Shown piece after piece: positions 1-7,049 of a DNA stretch of 64,000 nt. Made by a program: the position numbers and the translations under genes. Positions within the stretch are counted from its first letter, which is position 1. Every line of letters starts with the position of its first letter. A model generated the notes under the pieces. The model saw only the letters and a list, made by a program, of their open reading frames with translations. It did not search any database and was not told the DNA's origin. The stretch is taken from the NCBI RefSeq assembly GCF_018636735.1, contig NZ_CP045200.1, positions 806,001-870,000 on the forward strand, in the 5' to 3' direction. The DNA comes from Erythrobacter sp. 3-20A1M (lineage in GTDB: Bacteria; Pseudomonadota; Alphaproteobacteria; Sphingomonadales; Sphingomonadaceae).

Positions 1-69
1 CCGCTTTCTCCTTTGATTTCCGCTGCGGTTTCGGCCCTACGCGTTCGGGCGCAACCCGCCAAGACGTAG

Positions 70-125
70 CGCGTTTGGCAGGTGAGCGCGGTTATGGCAT
101 TTCGCCAGCCAAACGCGAGATGCCA
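70..125 (+). promoter_or_regulatory. Interleaved inverted repeats in the acyl-CoA dehydrogenase leader
   Basis: CGCGTTTGGC at 70-79 is perfectly complementary to GCCAAACGCG at 108-117. TGGCAT at 95-100 is complementary to ATGCCA at 120-125. The two pairings cross, so the RNA could form a pseudoknot or two exclusive hairpins, and the second pairing ends just before the ribosome binding site (GGAGAG, about 128-133). The outer repeat could equally be a DNA operator. The repeats are seen directly; a regulatory role is inferred. Confidence 0.4.
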
Positions 126-139
126 ACGGAGAGAAAGCC

Positions 140-1294
140 ATGGACGACGATACCTTTCAGATGCTGCGCGACACCGTGCGGCGCTTCGTCAACGAACGGC
201 TGATTCCGGCCGAGGACCGTGTCGAGGAAGAGGACGAGGTTCCCGCCGAAATCGTCGACGAAATGCGCGAAATGGGGCTTTTCGGCCTGTCGATCCCGGA
301 GGAATTCGGCGGGCTCGGCCTGACGATGTCCGAAGAAATCCGCATAATGTTCGAACTTGGGCGCACGGCGTCCGCATTCCGCTCCGTCTTCGGTACCAAT
401 GTCGGCATCGGCAGCCAGGGTATCCTGATCGACGGCACCGAGGAGCAGAAGGCCCACTGGCTACCCAGGCTGGCAAGCGGCGAGATCAGCTCCAGCTTCG
501 CGCTGACCGAGCCGGAGGCCGGATCGGATGCAGGCTCGGTCAGGACCACCGCGATCAAGGACGGCGACAACTACCGCCTCAACGGGACCAAGCGCTACAT
601 CACCAACGCGCCGCGCGCCGGGATATTCACCGTGATGGCGCGGACCGATCCCGAAACACCGGGGGCGAAGGGCGTTTCCGCCTTCATCGTGCCCGCCGAC
701 ACGCCGGGCCTGACCGTGGGCAAGGTGGACAAGAAGATGGGGCAGAAGGGGACCAAGACCTGCGACGTCATGTTCGACGACGCGCTGGTCCCGGCCGCGA
801 ATATCATCGGCGGAGAGCCGGGCCGCGGTTTCAAGACCGCGATGAAGGTGCTCGATCGCGGGCGCATCAACATCGCGGCGAGCGCGTGCGGCATGGCCGA
901 CCGGCTGGTCGAGGAAAGCGTGACCTACGCCGCGCAGCGCAAGCAGTTCGGGCAGGAGATCGGCACGTTCCAGCTGGTCCAGGGCATGATCGCCGACAGC
1001 CGGACCGAAGCCTACGCCGCGTGGTGCATGGCGCGCGACATCGCGCGCCGCTTCGACGAGGGCGAGCGCGCCGCGGGCGACGTCGCTGCAACCAAGTATT
1101 TCGCCACCGAGGCACTGGGCCGGATCGCCGACCGCGCGGTGCAGGTCCATGGCGGCGCGGGCTACATGCGCGAATACAAGGTGGAGCGCTTCTATCGCGA
1201 TGTGCGCCTGCTGCGCATCTACGAAGGCACCAGCCAGATCCAGCAGACCATCATCGCCAAGACCCTCCTGCGCGAGGCCGGACTGAAGGTCTGA
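140..1294 (+). CDS. Acyl-CoA dehydrogenase
   Basis: Flavoprotein of 384 residues, the usual family length, predicted to catalyse FAD-dependent alpha,beta-dehydrogenation of an acyl-CoA in the cytoplasm. The three family parts are visible: N-terminal helical domain (about 1-115), beta domain with the FAD-contact stretch FALTEPEAGSDA (about 117-128), and C-terminal helical domain with RKQFGQEIGTFQ. The probable catalytic base is Glu362 in YEGTSQIQ near the C-terminus. The ATG follows GGAGAG at a good distance. It stands alone on the plus strand, convergent with the ArsC-like gene. Chain length and substrate cannot be read from the sequence; glutaryl-CoA or isobutyryl-CoA type enzymes are possible. 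Confidence 0.93.
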   Translation: MDDDTFQMLRDTVRRFVNERLIPAEDRVEEEDEVPAEIVDEMREMGLFGLSIPEEFGGLGLTMSEEIRIMFELGRTASAFRSVFGTNVGIGSQGILIDGTEEQKAHWLPRLASGEISSSFALTEPEAGSDAGSVRTTAIKDGDNYRLNGTKRYITNAPRAGIFTVMARTDPETPGAKGVSAFIVPADTPGLTVGKVDKKMGQKGTKTCDVMFDDALVPAANIIGGEPGRGFKTAMKVLDRGRINIAASACGMADRLVEESVTYAAQRKQFGQEIGTFQLVQGMIADSRTEAYAAWCMARDIARRFDEGERAAGDVAATKYFATEALGRIADRAVQVHGGAGYMREYKVERFYRDVRLLRIYEGTSQIQQTIIAKTLLREAGLKV

Positions 1295-1306
1295 GCCTTA
1301 CTCCGG

Positions 1307-1651
1307 TTACAGGATTTCCTCGACCCGCTCCTTGGGGCGGCATAGGCGCACCCCCTTGTCGGTTTCGACCAGCGGCCGCTCGATCAGGATCGGGTCGGCC
1401 GCCATCGCCGCGAGTACTTCGTCCGCGTCGGCATCGGGCAGGCCGCGCTCCTGCGCATCGGTGCCGCGCAGGCGCAACCCCTCGTTCGGGGTGATCCCGG
1501 CATTCCGATAGAGCTGGGCGAGCTTTTCGGCGGTGGGTGGGTTCTTCAGATACTCGATCACCTCGACCTCCACGCCGTCGCGGTCCTGCAGGATCGCCAG
1601 CGTGTTGCGCGAAGTGCCGCATTTAGGGTTATGCCAGATGGTCGCTTTCAT
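1307..1651 (-). CDS. ArsC family reductase (arsenate reductase / Spx-like)
   Basis: A 114-residue thioredoxin-fold protein of the ArsC family. It begins MKATIWHNPKCGTS with the catalytic-type Cys11 in the NPKCGTSR motif, and has the C-terminal RPLVETDKG signature. Family members reduce arsenate with glutathione/glutaredoxin; some are redox proteins unrelated to arsenic. No other ars gene is nearby, so arsenic resistance is not supported by context. The start was placed at 1651, after AGAGGAA, although the frame is open further upstream. The ATG overlaps the stop codon of the upstream [2Fe-2S] gene (ATGA), so the two are translationally coupled. Confidence 0.85.
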   Translation of the reverse strand: MKATIWHNPKCGTSRNTLAILQDRDGVEVEVIEYLKNPPTAEKLAQLYRNAGITPNEGLRLRGTDAQERGLPDADADEVLAAMAADPILIERPLVETDKGVRLCRPKERVEEIL

Positions 1652-2202
1652 CGCGGTTCCTCTTTTGCAGGAGTGGTCATGGCGGGCACGGCCTGCGCCG
1701 CGTCCTCGGATGTGATGCCGGGCGCGGGAGCCGCGCTGATCGTCTCGCGGCGGCGCGCGACCCGGCCCGCGCGCTGCATCGCGCGTACCAGCCGCGGATA
1801 GACGCCGCAGCGGCACAAGTTGGGAATCGCTTCCTTGATCTCGGCTTCGGACGGGTTCGAATTGCGCTGCAGCAGCGCCGCCCCGGCGATCGCGATCCCC
1901 GGCGTGCAGAACCCGCACTGGATCGCCTGTTCCGCCACCAGGGCCTGTTGCACCGGATGCGACCGGTCACGGCTCAGCCCCTCGATCGTAGTGACTTCGC
2001 GCCCCTCCGCCTCGGCAATGGTGATGAGGCAGCTCCTGAGCGCCGCGCCGTCGACCAGCACCATGCACGCGCCGCAATCGCCCACCCCGCAGCCATATTT
2101 GGTGCCCGTCAGGTTGGAGGCGTCGCGCAATGCCCACAGCAGCGGTGTCTCGGGATCGAGGAGGTATTCTACCGGTCGCCCGTTGACCGTCATCTTCGAC
2201 AT
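1648..2202 (-). CDS. (2Fe-2S)-binding protein, small subunit of xanthine/aldehyde oxidase type
   Basis: A 184-residue electron-transfer subunit resembling isoquinoline 1-oxidoreductase alpha (IorA) and CoxS. The plant-type [2Fe-2S] ligands are C38, C43, C46 and C58; the second cluster uses C96, C99, C130 and C132 (CGFCTPG and CRCG). Such subunits normally pass electrons from a molybdopterin-containing large subunit, but none is encoded in this operon. A C-terminal tail of about 35 residues rich in Ala and Pro extends past the usual domain. It lies 10 bp after the zinc-ribbon gene and overlaps the ArsC-like gene by 4 bp. Confidence 0.87.
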   Translation of the reverse strand: MSKMTVNGRPVEYLLDPETPLLWALRDASNLTGTKYGCGVGDCGACMVLVDGAALRSCLITIAEAEGREVTTIEGLSRDRSHPVQQALVAEQAIQCGFCTPGIAIAGAALLQRNSNPSEAEIKEAIPNLCRCGVYPRLVRAMQRAGRVARRRETISAAPAPGITSEDAAQAVPAMTTPAKEEPR

Positions 2203-2212
2203 GGTGCGATCC

Positions 2213-2443
2213 TCAGGCGGCGTAGAATTCGATCTTGCCGCAGCGTTCGCAGCGATAGGCCATTACGTCGCGCAACTGCTTCTTGTCGACCTTGTAGGTT
2301 CCTATCCAGCTCTTGTCCGGTGCACCGGGATGCCATTTGACCGGGTAGAACGAACCCTGGCTGTTCTCCGCCGCGAAACCGCGCTCCATCCGTCCGCCGC
2401 ACTTGCCGCAGGCGCGCGCCGCGGGATGGCCGTCCGCCTCCAT
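2213..2443 (-). CDS. Small zinc-ribbon protein (DUF6487-like)
   Basis: A 76-residue protein with two Cys pairs, CGKCG (C12, C15) and CERCG (C65, C68), suggesting one zinc ribbon. The spacing and the sequence between the pairs resemble the DUF6487 family of unknown function; this is recognition by eye. An earlier ATG at 2494 would overlap the end of the aldolase gene by about 45 bp, so the ATG at 2443, 5 bp after the aldolase stop, is preferred. It sits inside the aldolase / [2Fe-2S] / ArsC operon. A metal-binding or redox accessory role is possible but unproven. Confidence 0.7.
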   Translation of the reverse strand: MEADGHPAARACGKCGGRMERGFAAENSQGSFYPVKWHPGAPDKSWIGTYKVDKKQLRDVMAYRCERCGKIEFYAA

Positions 2444-2448
2444 TTGCG

Positions 2449-3216
2449 TCAGTTCCGCCAGCTGTCGTCGATCCGGTCGACCCGGCGCTTCCACGCCTCA
2501 AAATCGAACAGGCCCGCTCCGCCCTGAGAGCTCATCTGCGCAAGGTCGCGCTGGTGCACGTCGAGCACATCCTGCTGCACCACGACCGGATTGCCCATGG
2601 AAAGCGTCGCGACCTGGATCTCGCACGCGCGCTGCAGCGCCCACATCTGCATGAACATCTGCTGGATCGTCCGGCCCATCACCACGGGTCCGTGATTGCG
2701 CAGCATCAACACGCTGTGTGCACCGAGATTGTCGACCAGCCGGTCGCCTTCCTCGCTTCGCACCGTGACGCCCTCGAAATTGTGATAGCCGATCTGCCCC
2801 TGGAAACCGCAGGCGTAGAAATTGGTCGGCAGCAGCCCGCCCTCGTGGCTGCACACCGCCATCGTCTCGGTCGTATGCACATGGCAGATCGCGTTGGCGC
2901 GCTCGCCCAGCTCGCGGTGGAAATGGGCGTGCTGGGTGAAGCCCGCCTTGTTCACCATGTAGGGGGAGCCGCCGATATTGTTGCCCTCGACATCGATCTT
3001 CACCAGGTTGGATGCGGTGACCTCGTCGTACAGCAGACCGAAGGGATTGATCAGAAACGCACCCTCCTGATCCGGCACCGCGAGAGAGATGTGGTTGTAG
3101 ATCGATTCGGACCAGCCGAGGTGATCGAAGATGCGATAGCAGGCGGCAAGGTCCAGCCGGGCCTGCCATTCGGCCTCCGAACAGTCGATCTTCGTGTCTT
3201 TGATCTGCGTGGCCAT
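2449..3216 (-). CDS. Class II aldolase/adducin family protein
   Basis: A 255-residue protein of the zinc-dependent class II aldolase/adducin fold. Visible signatures are the HVHTTETMAVC stretch (His112 and His114 as likely metal ligands) and LRNHGPVVMG near residue 187 with the third His. Family members include fuculose- and ribulose-phosphate aldolases; many members have unknown substrates. The start at 3216 follows AGAGGAG closely; the frame is open for 37 more codons upstream, but that part looks non-coding. It is the first gene of a leftward four-gene operon. Confidence 0.85.
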   Translation of the reverse strand: MATQIKDTKIDCSEAEWQARLDLAACYRIFDHLGWSESIYNHISLAVPDQEGAFLINPFGLLYDEVTASNLVKIDVEGNNIGGSPYMVNKAGFTQHAHFHRELGERANAICHVHTTETMAVCSHEGGLLPTNFYACGFQGQIGYHNFEGVTVRSEEGDRLVDNLGAHSVLMLRNHGPVVMGRTIQQMFMQMWALQRACEIQVATLSMGNPVVVQQDVLDVHQRDLAQMSSQGGAGLFDFEAWKRRVDRIDDSWRN

Positions 3217-3396
3217 TGTCGCCGCTCCTCTTATTTCCCGTTGCGACCGACTATCGCAGCGTCGTACGCCCGGGACAAGCGGGGCGCAGACGAATCCGTC
3301 CCGTAGCCTTGCGATCCCCCTTGCCAAGCCGGACGGCCTTCGCCATAGGCGCCCACTCGCTTGCAGGCGCCGGTTCCCACCCCGCTACGCAGCGGC

Positions 3397-3472
3397 GCCC
3401 GGGTAGCTCAGTTGGTAGAGCATGCGACTGAAAATCGCAGTGTCGGCGGTTCGAATCCGTCCCCGGGCACCA
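3397..3472 (+). tRNA. tRNA-Phe (GAA)
   Basis: A complete 76-nt cloverleaf including an encoded CCA. The acceptor stem GCCCGGG (3397-3403) pairs with CCCGGGC (3462-3468). The anticodon stem TGCGA/TCGCA is perfect, with loop CTGAAAA placing anticodon GAA at 3430-3432. The T-arm is GGCGG-TTCGAAT-CCGTC with one G-T pair. The discriminator base is A3469. It lies alone between two leftward protein genes. Confidence 0.97.
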
Positions 3473-3536
3473 CTCTTCTCCCATGGCACCCGCTTCACCG
3501 CCTGAGCGCGGTTTATCTGCGCCAGCACTCGCTGCG

Positions 3537-3848
3537 CTAGGACGGCTTCTGGCCCGGATTCTTCGGCGGCGGAGGGGGTGGCGCCGGTGGCTCCTTGGGC
3601 ATCGGTGGCGGGAGCACCAGCTTGCGCAGGTCTTCGCACGAGTTCCTGGCGTTCGTATTGGCGGGCGAGAGACAGCCCCTGTCGTGCCTCTGCACCCGGT
3701 CGATCGTTTCCCCGAGCGTCTCGGCCTGCCGGGCCGTTGCCGTACGTCCGCTCTCGGACACGGTGTAATCGGGCGCTGCACAGCCGGCCAGGCCGGTCAT
3801 GGCGCAGACCAGTGCCAGCCCGGCAGACTTCCTAGTTTCGTGGGCCAT
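3537..3848 (-). CDS. Small proline-tailed lipoprotein, unknown function
   Basis: A 103-residue protein starting with a lipoprotein signal peptide: basic N-terminus, hydrophobic ALVCAMTGLAGC, lipobox LAGC with Cys at about residue 23. The mature part is short and polar with two further cysteines (RGCLSP and NSCEDL) that could form a disulfide. It ends in a proline-rich tail (PPPMPKEPPAPPPPPPK) of the kind that spans cell wall or periplasm. No family was recognised. It is a monocistronic gene on the minus strand between tRNA-Phe and wrbA. Confidence 0.7.
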   Translation of the reverse strand: MAHETRKSAGLALVCAMTGLAGCAAPDYTVSESGRTATARQAETLGETIDRVQRHDRGCLSPANTNARNSCEDLRKLVLPPPMPKEPPAPPPPPPKNPGQKPS

Positions 3849-4082
3849 CGTTCGTATCCTTCAATCCTGGCTGCAGACGTGACGTCCCGCCCGCCCCGCA
3901 AGCAGTGCGAACGTGCTCCCCCTTGTATGACTACCACCGGAACGGAGGCGCACAAATGGATCGCGCGGCCGCCGCGCGGTCGATCACCGTGATCGCAAAC
4001 GTCGCACGTATGAAGAGGAAACATCGCGCGAGGTTGATGTTTGTTACACGAACCCCTTTCGCCAATTGCACAGGAGCATTCC

Positions 4083-4685
4083 ATGGCCCGCATTCTCGTT
4101 CTCTATTATTCTTCCTACGGACATACCGCCCAGATGGCGGAGGCGGTGGCCGAAGGCGTGCGGGATGCGGGCGGCGAGGCGGTAATCCGCCATGTCGCCG
4201 AAACCGCACCCCAGGAGGTGGCCGAGGCTGCGGGCTTCCAGAAGATGGAAGGGCATACCTGCATCGGTGGGCCCGACGAGCTCGCCGAATATGACGGTAT
4301 CGTCGTCGGCACGCCGACCCGCTACGGTCGCATGACCAGCCAGATGGCGAGCTTCTGGGACCAGACCGGCGGCCTGTGGCAGAAAGGCGCGCTGATCGGG
4401 AAGGTCGGCGCCGCGTTCACTTCCACCGCCAGCCAGCATGGGGGGCAGGAAACGACGCTGTGGTCGGTGCTGAACAACCTTCTTCATATGGGCATGACGG
4501 TGGTCGGCCTCGACTACGGCTTCGACGGTCAGATGGGCGTGGACGAGGTCCATGGCGGCAGCCCCTATGGCGCGACTACGATCGCCGCGGGGGATGGCAG
4601 CCGCCAGCCGAGCGAGATCGACCTGTCGGGCGCTCGCTATCTGGGCAAGCGGGTCGCGCAGACCGCGGCGAAGCTGCACGGTTGA
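4083..4685 (+). CDS. wrbA: NAD(P)H:quinone oxidoreductase, WrbA type
   Basis: A 200-residue flavodoxin-like FMN protein that reduces quinones by two electrons and protects against oxidative stress. The FMN phosphate loop is at the N-terminus ([13 protein letters not shown]). [20 protein letters not shown] and [14 protein letters not shown] are the family's ring-contact segments. The start at 4083 gives the conserved [11 protein letters not shown]-terminus; upstream in-frame codons are not conserved-looking. An antiporter gene follows 54 bp downstream, possibly cotranscribed. Confidence 0.95.
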   Translation: MARILVLYYSSYGHTAQMAEAVAEGVRDAGGEAVIRHVAETAPQEVAEAAGFQKMEGHTCIGGPDELAEYDGIVVGTPTRYGRMTSQMASFWDQTGGLWQKGALIGKVGAAFTSTASQHGGQETTLWSVLNNLLHMGMTVVGLDYGFDGQMGVDEVHGGSPYGATTIAAGDGSRQPSEIDLSGARYLGKRVAQTAAKLHG

Positions 4686-4739
4686 CCTACGCCCGGCGCA
4701 CCCTCGCCAAGATCGGCGGGGTGCGCTAGGCACGCACCC

Positions 4740-6041
4740 GTGGAGCACAGCCCGGAATTTTTCAGCACATTCGACGTCGCGGCTATCTTGGTGGTGGCCG
4801 CGGCGGTGCTCGGCTATGTGAACTACCACGTCTTTCGCCTGCCGCATGTGATCGGGCTGACCATCATGGGCGCGGTCACCTCGCTCGGGCTGATGCTGGC
4901 CAATAGCCTGCTGCCCTGGGTGACGCTCGACAATTGGGTGGCCGGCCTGCTGGAACGGATGGATTTCACCCAGACGCTCTTGCAGGGGATGCTTAGTTTC
5001 CTGCTGTTCGCGGGTGCGTTGCATGTCGATCTGGAAAAGCTGAAGAGCGCCTGGTTTCCCGTATTGCTGCTTTCCACCGTGGGCGTCATCCTCTCGACCA
5101 TCATCGTCGGGCTGGCGATGTGGGGCGTGGGCGATATCCTCGGCCTGTCCGTGTCGCCGATCTGGTATTTCGTGTTCGGCGCGCTGATCTCTCCCACCGA
5201 TCCGGTCTCGGTGCTTGGCGTGCTGAAGGAATTCAACGTGCCCGGCACGTTGCAAAGCGCCGTGGCGGGCGAGAGCCTGTTCAACGACGGGGTCGGCATC
5301 GTGGTGTTCGCCATCCTGCTGGAAGCCGCGGTCACCGGGGCGGACTTCTCTCTTAGCGAAGGCGCGCATCTGTTCCTGGTGGAGGCGGGTGGCGGACTTG
5401 CGATCGGGCTCGCGATCGGCTGGATCGGTTACAAGGGTCTCGCCAGCATGGACGAATACTCGCTCGAAGTGCTGATCACCCTGGCCGTGGTCATGGGCGG
5501 TTACGCACTAGCGAGCATGCTGCACGTTTCCGGCCCCCTCGCGATGGCGGTCGCAGGGCTGGTGATCGGCAATTACGGTTTCGCCCATGCGATGAGCGAT
5601 ACGACGCGCGACTACGTGCACAAGTTCTGGGAGCTGATCGACGAGCTGCTGAACTCGATCCTGTTCCTGCTGATCGGGCTAGAGATGATCGCGCTGGTGC
5701 CGCAGCTCAACCATCTGGCGGTGGGAATCGCGGCGATCGCGATAACGCTGCTCGCGCGCGCGATCGCCGTGGGGGTCACGACCAAGATCGTCCCCGGCAC
5801 CCGGCTGGAGGGGGCAGGCACCGGCACGATCCTGTGGTGGGGCGGGCTGCGTGGGGGCATCTCCATCGCTCTTGCCCTGTCTCTGCCCGAAGGGACCACG
5901 CGCAACCTACTGCTGGCCGCAACCTTCGCCGCCGTGCTGTTCAGCGTGCTGGTCCAGCGCGCCACGCTGGGCCGGCTGATCAACCGCCATCGCCCGGCCG
6001 TGGAAGGGAGCCATGTCGTTCCCTCCGCGGCGCAGGATTGA
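4740..6041 (+). CDS. Cation:proton antiporter, NhaP/CPA1 type
   Basis: A 433-residue polytopic membrane protein with about 11-12 hydrophobic segments. It would exchange Na+ or K+ for H+ across the inner membrane. CPA1 signatures are SPTDPVSVLGVLKEF (SPTDPV motif) followed by VAGESLFNDGVGIVVF, with the transport-site ND pair, and WWGGLRGGISIALALSLP in the C-terminal half. There is no C-terminal regulatory domain. The first codon is GTG at 4740. Ion specificity cannot be assigned from sequence alone. Confidence 0.9.
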   Translation: MEHSPEFFSTFDVAAILVVAAAVLGYVNYHVFRLPHVIGLTIMGAVTSLGLMLANSLLPWVTLDNWVAGLLERMDFTQTLLQGMLSFLLFAGALHVDLEKLKSAWFPVLLLSTVGVILSTIIVGLAMWGVGDILGLSVSPIWYFVFGALISPTDPVSVLGVLKEFNVPGTLQSAVAGESLFNDGVGIVVFAILLEAAVTGADFSLSEGAHLFLVEAGGGLAIGLAIGWIGYKGLASMDEYSLEVLITLAVVMGGYALASMLHVSGPLAMAVAGLVIGNYGFAHAMSDTTRDYVHKFWELIDELLNSILFLLIGLEMIALVPQLNHLAVGIAAIAITLLARAIAVGVTTKIVPGTRLEGAGTGTILWWGGLRGGISIALALSLPEGTTRNLLLAATFAAVLFSVLVQRATLGRLINRHRPAVEGSHVVPSAAQD

Positions 6042-6050
6042 GCGGGCGGA

Positions 6051-6079
6051 TTGCCCCCGTGGATGGTGTGATCTATAGG
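6051..6079 (+). promoter_or_regulatory. Candidate promoter of purC
   Basis: TTGCCC at 6051-6056 and TATAGG at 6074-6079 are separated by 17 bp, a sigma70-like layout, 68 bp before the purC start. TAGGGTCCG at 6076-6084 recurs at 7002-7010 before the M16 peptidase gene. Confidence 0.4.
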
Positions 6080-6147
6080 GTCCGCCCTCGCTTCCCCGGT
6101 GCTACGCCCGGGCCTTCTCCCTTGTCCTGATTCCCGAGGAACAGCCT

Positions 6148-6957
6148 ATGTCGCGCCGCCGCCAGATCTACGAAGGCAAGGCCAAGATCCTCTACGAAGG
6201 TCCAGAGCCGGGCACGCTGATCCAGTATTTCAAGGACGATGCGACCGCCAACAACGCGGAAAAGCGCGGCACGATCAACGGCAAGGGGGTGATCAACAAT
6301 CGCATCAGCGAGCATGTCTTCACCCGCCTCGCGCATATCGGCATCCCCACCCACTTCATCCGCCGACTCAACATGCGCGAGCAGCTGATCCGGCAGGTGG
6401 AGATCATCCCGCTGGAGGTCGTCGTGCGCAACGTCGCGGCGGGCAGCATCAGCAAGCGGCTGGGCATTCCCGAAGGCGATCCGCTGCCCCACACGCTGAT
6501 CGAATACTATTTTAAAGACGATGCGCTGGGCGACCCGATGGTGTCGGAAGAGCACATCGCCTGCTTCAACTGGGCGGGGCACGAGGAAATTCAGGACATC
6601 GCCAGCATGGCGATCCGCATCAACGACTTCATGTGCGGCATGTTCGCCGCGATCGACATCCGGCTGGTGGACTTCAAGCTGGAGTTCGGGCGGCTGTGGG
6701 ACGGCGATTATGCGCGTGTGATCCTGGCCGACGAGATCAGCCCCGACGGGTGCCGACTGTGGGACATGAAGACGGGCGAAAAGCTCGATAAGGATCGCTT
6801 CCGCCGTGACATGGGCGGCGAGGAAGAAGCGTACCAGGAAGTCGCCCGCCGCCTCGGCCTGTTGCAGGCAGAGGGCGACGGCCCCGGCGAAGTGCTCGAC
6901 ATGAGCGCCCATCGCGGTCGGCTGCGCGGTGGCGGCAAGCCAAAGCCAAAAGGCTGA
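6148..6957 (+). CDS. purC: Phosphoribosylaminoimidazole-succinocarboxamide synthase (SAICAR synthase)
   Basis: A 269-residue cytoplasmic ligase of de novo purine synthesis. It joins aspartate to CAIR using ATP. Conserved stretches are [11 protein letters not shown] at the N-terminus, [28 protein letters not shown] and [14 protein letters not shown]. Length is slightly above the usual 230-255 because of a C-terminal Gly/Lys-rich tail. The other purine genes on this strand, purS and purQ, are separated from it by a peptidase gene. Confidence 0.97.
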   Translation: MSRRRQIYEGKAKILYEGPEPGTLIQYFKDDATANNAEKRGTINGKGVINNRISEHVFTRLAHIGIPTHFIRRLNMREQLIRQVEIIPLEVVVRNVAAGSISKRLGIPEGDPLPHTLIEYYFKDDALGDPMVSEEHIACFNWAGHEEIQDIASMAIRINDFMCGMFAAIDIRLVDFKLEFGRLWDGDYARVILADEISPDGCRLWDMKTGEKLDKDRFRRDMGGEEEAYQEVARRLGLLQAEGDGPGEVLDMSAHRGRLRGGGKPKPKG

Positions 6958-6979
6958 GCCGGGTCGATCGACGCGAGCC

Positions 6980-7007
6980 TTTACAAGCATTGAGCAAGGG
7001 GTAGGGT
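6980..7007 (+). promoter_or_regulatory. Candidate promoter of the M16 peptidase gene
   Basis: TTTACA at 6980-6985 and TAGGGT at 7002-7007 with a 16-bp spacer lie 43 bp before the GTG start and just after the purC stop. It suggests the peptidase need not depend on the purC promoter. Confidence 0.33.
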
Positions 7008-7049
7008 CCGTCTCGTCGCAGAAACACTCCGTAAATCAGAGGAATTCAC

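Noticed and set aside
1-69. Possible end of a gene at the left edge
   Set aside because: One frame is open to a stop at 67-69, but the 22 codons show no recognisable protein, so nothing is called.
3962-3978. GC hairpin CGCGCGG-CCG-CCGCGCG between the lipoprotein and wrbA
   Set aside because: Both flanking genes point away from it, so it is not a terminator, and such GC palindromes are expected by chance at this base composition.
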